Positions 61,921 to 64,000 of a stretch of DNA of 64,000 bases are shown piece by piece; the stretch's first letter is position 1, and each line of letters begins with the position of its first letter. The notes under the pieces were generated by a model. That model saw only the letters and a program-made list of their open reading frames with translations. It made no database searches and had not been told where the DNA came from. The translations under genes and the position numbers were made by a program. The stretch comes from Caenorhabditis elegans (taxonomy: Eukaryota; Nematoda; Chromadorea; Rhabditida; Rhabditidae). The stretch is taken from the NCBI RefSeq assembly GCF_000002985.6, contig NC_003283.11:16555501-16619500 (forward strand). The letters run 5' to 3'.

Positions 61921-62824
61921 TCCCAATGCTATTGATAATTTGTGGTTTCACAGTTCCATTCTGGCCTTTCTTACTCTTACTATTACAGATTTCTAGACGA
62001 CTGTAAACATTTTGCCGCGAGTCGATTTTATCATCCGACTACAACTTTTATACTAAATCAGGGATTTGTGCTACTTATTCAAGGAATCTTATTCAAACTG
62101 ATTCCTTCGTTAGTTCTTCCGATAGCAACATTAATTTTAATTCATGACTTAAAAATGAGGAATAATGTGTCATCTGTGGGAAGTAATGCCTCAAGCGATC
62201 GTTACAAACTTGGTACTTTTCGATCGTTACAAACTTGGTACTAACAAACTTGGTACTTTTTATGACTATTTCATTTATCATTGCACTTGCCCCACAGGGA
62301 GTACTATTCCTTATCAAATTTACATATAAAAATGATGAAGGAGTTGTGTGAGTCTTTGATTAGCCATTTTTGAATTTTTTAATTGTTCGAAAAAAATTTC
62401 AGAAGTACTATTGAAACACTTAACAATTTTCATGCGTTTGTACCACTTGCCAACGGAACTATTCATATTATTATTAACTTTTTTATTTCATCCATGTATC
62501 GGAGAACTGTCAATGAGCTGTTGGGCTTGAAAACTGAGCATTTTGTGGCTCATTCTGTGATTCAACCAACAATTATTTAATTTCGTTTTCAGTAGTATTT
62601 GTTTGAACACTTTTTGCATGTTTTTAATTGTTTTAAATATTTTTCAGAAGTACTATTGAAAAGCTTAACAATTTACATGCATTTGTACCACTTGCCAACG
62701 GCACTATTCATATTATTATTAACTTTTTCATGTCATCCATGTATCGGAGAACTGTCAACAACTTTTTAGGCTTGCAACCCGATCAATCTGTGGCTCATTC
62801 TGTGATTCAGCCAACAATAATTTG
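61921..62824 (+). pseudogene. srw pseudogene with repeated last exon
   Basis: Sequence from ATGCTATTGATAATTTGTGG matches the srw gene from 56560 on (DDCKHFAASRFY, QGFVLLIQGILFKLI). Exons 1-3 are missing. At 62195-62255 the unit ACAAACTTGGTACTTTT is repeated three times, destroying the frame. The last exon is present twice, at 62401-62580 (identical to 57026-57203 as far as I can see) and at 62648-62824 (diverged: NNFLGLQPDQSV). Confidence 0.85.
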
Positions 62825-62873
62825 AATACGTATCTAGTAATATTTCAAATTCTTTTCATATTATACAATACGT

Positions 62874-64000
62874 TCAAGAAAATGAAATAACAGCATTATC
62901 AGGTGCTTTAAATCTAGGAATACGAGACAAAGCAATACTTCGATGCTCATAGTATAGAATATGTAAAAGATCACTGTTGTTCGGATATTGAAAAAACCAA
63001 ACACTTGGTCGACCTGATGATGAAGGTGAACGCAGGTGCGCAAATCCCAAGCCGTTTTCCTCGAATATGTTTTCATTCATATCATTAACCTCAAAAACTA
63101 TTTTGCACTTGGTAAAAGTACGGGAGCTCAGGAATTTCTGTAAATTTTTAACTTAACAGAGATAAAATTTCAAAAATCCTTACGTTTTTCAAATATACCA
63201 TGTCTTGTAATAAAAGCGTGAATAGGTGAACATCGATCATTGAGAAATGTGACAAACATTCAATTTGATACACAGCAATTGGAGGCTCACACAATAGTTC
63301 TTTTGCGTTATTCCATTGATTCAGTATTGAAATTTCATTGATGTCCAAGCTTCGATATATGAGGGAACTCTTTGGTTTTTGAATTTCAATGACATTCAAT
63401 TCAGCTGGGTCAAGATTCTTCAGAATTTTAAAAACATCTTCTTCATGTTCCGTCTGCATACTAAGCTTTTTCACAGGAAGTAATTTCCCCAAAGATTCAA
63501 GTGAATACTCCAATAATTGATAATACGTACTTGCACTCAATTTCCATACATCTGGTGCGTTTTCAAGACGAGTATCAATCTCATTAATTTGAAGTGTGAA
63601 CTCTGGAGTATAAACGCGCGGAAGAAAATTTAAACATCCGTCTCCAGGTAAGCGTGACGCATATAAACACATCTCTTGAATCACTGATCTCTGGTTTTGC
63701 AAATTGAGCACCAATTCTTCCGCGAAACGATCCAGCTCTTTGCCATCCAATGTGTTTCCACTAATACAACATTTTTTATGTGTTTTAGCATTTTCATAGA
63801 TGGTTTTCACTGACTCGGTTATAGCCTCAAAAGAAGGCTTTAAAGAAACTTTTGTTGATCGGTAAATGTTTCTTTCGATATCGTCTCCTTCCAAGAAAAA
63901 CATTTTCACTTCTACCGTCTCAAAATCTGAGAGGTGAATTTGAATTGCATAGATTTTCGAGTCAGGATTCAAGAAGTCTACTACTTGTCGGGTTTTATGT
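62874..64000 (-). CDS. F-box A / FTH (DUF38) gene, 5' part outside window
   Basis: Two exons are visible, 63184 to beyond 64000 and 62874-63137. The first opens inside the F-box tail (RQVVDFLNPDSKIY) and contains the FTH domain (LKNLDPAELNVIEI, LNQWNNAKELL, LSHFSMIDVHLFTLLLQDMV). The second ends it (SSRTFTKCKIVFEV to RIPRFKAPDNAVISFS). It has about 25 extra residues in the middle (LPGDGCLNFLPRVYTPEF) relative to the paralogue at 57292-59628. An SCF ubiquitin-ligase adaptor is expected. No defect is seen. Confidence 0.82.

Overview
The window reads as nematode nuclear DNA, almost certainly Caenorhabditis elegans. The evidence is a complete cathepsin L gene matching cpl-1, short GT-AG introns with TTTCAG acceptors, families restricted to or greatly expanded in Caenorhabditis (str, srh, srw and sru chemoreceptors, supplementary nuclear receptors, F-box/FTH proteins, Lin-15-like C2CH proteins), and interstitial (TTAGGC)n, the nematode telomere unit. 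cpl-1 is known to lie on chromosome V, and the receptor-rich, transposon-rich setting fits a chromosome arm.

Layout. 1-7305: the 3' part of a long plus-strand gene with repeated Lin-15-like C2CH domains; its introns are full of foldback elements and satellite-like repeats. 8074-9940: a TTAGGC-like array interrupted by a 1.6-kb near-perfect palindrome carrying tRNA-like boxes. 10439-12072: an intact sru-like receptor. 13982-15321: a nuclear receptor lacking a recognisable first exon. 17968-29674: three intact str receptors with a second nuclear receptor on the other strand and str relics between them. A segment holding one str gene and the nuclear receptor's 3' end was copied (20596-23223 to 27665-30261) and now abuts an inverted fragment of an srw gene. 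31540-36542: srw, an srw relic, srh, then a tRNA-Gln(CTG). 37247-39845: cpl-1 with an SL-type trans-splice acceptor and GATA motifs upstream. 41877-42986: another large foldback element. 43489-47456: two paralogous seven-helix receptors. 48048-52476: two Smr-domain genes, one apparently 5'-truncated. 53156-64000: F-box/FTH genes and a pseudogene on the minus strand, interleaved with an srw gene and its decayed copy on the plus strand.

The genes do not form a pathway. Most belong to environment-facing, fast-evolving families (chemosensation, xenobiotic-type nuclear receptors, F-box substrate adaptors) growing by tandem and inverted duplication around one conserved housekeeping protease. Exon coordinates were worked out by hand from splice motifs and reading-frame phase; where a join does not close, this is stated.
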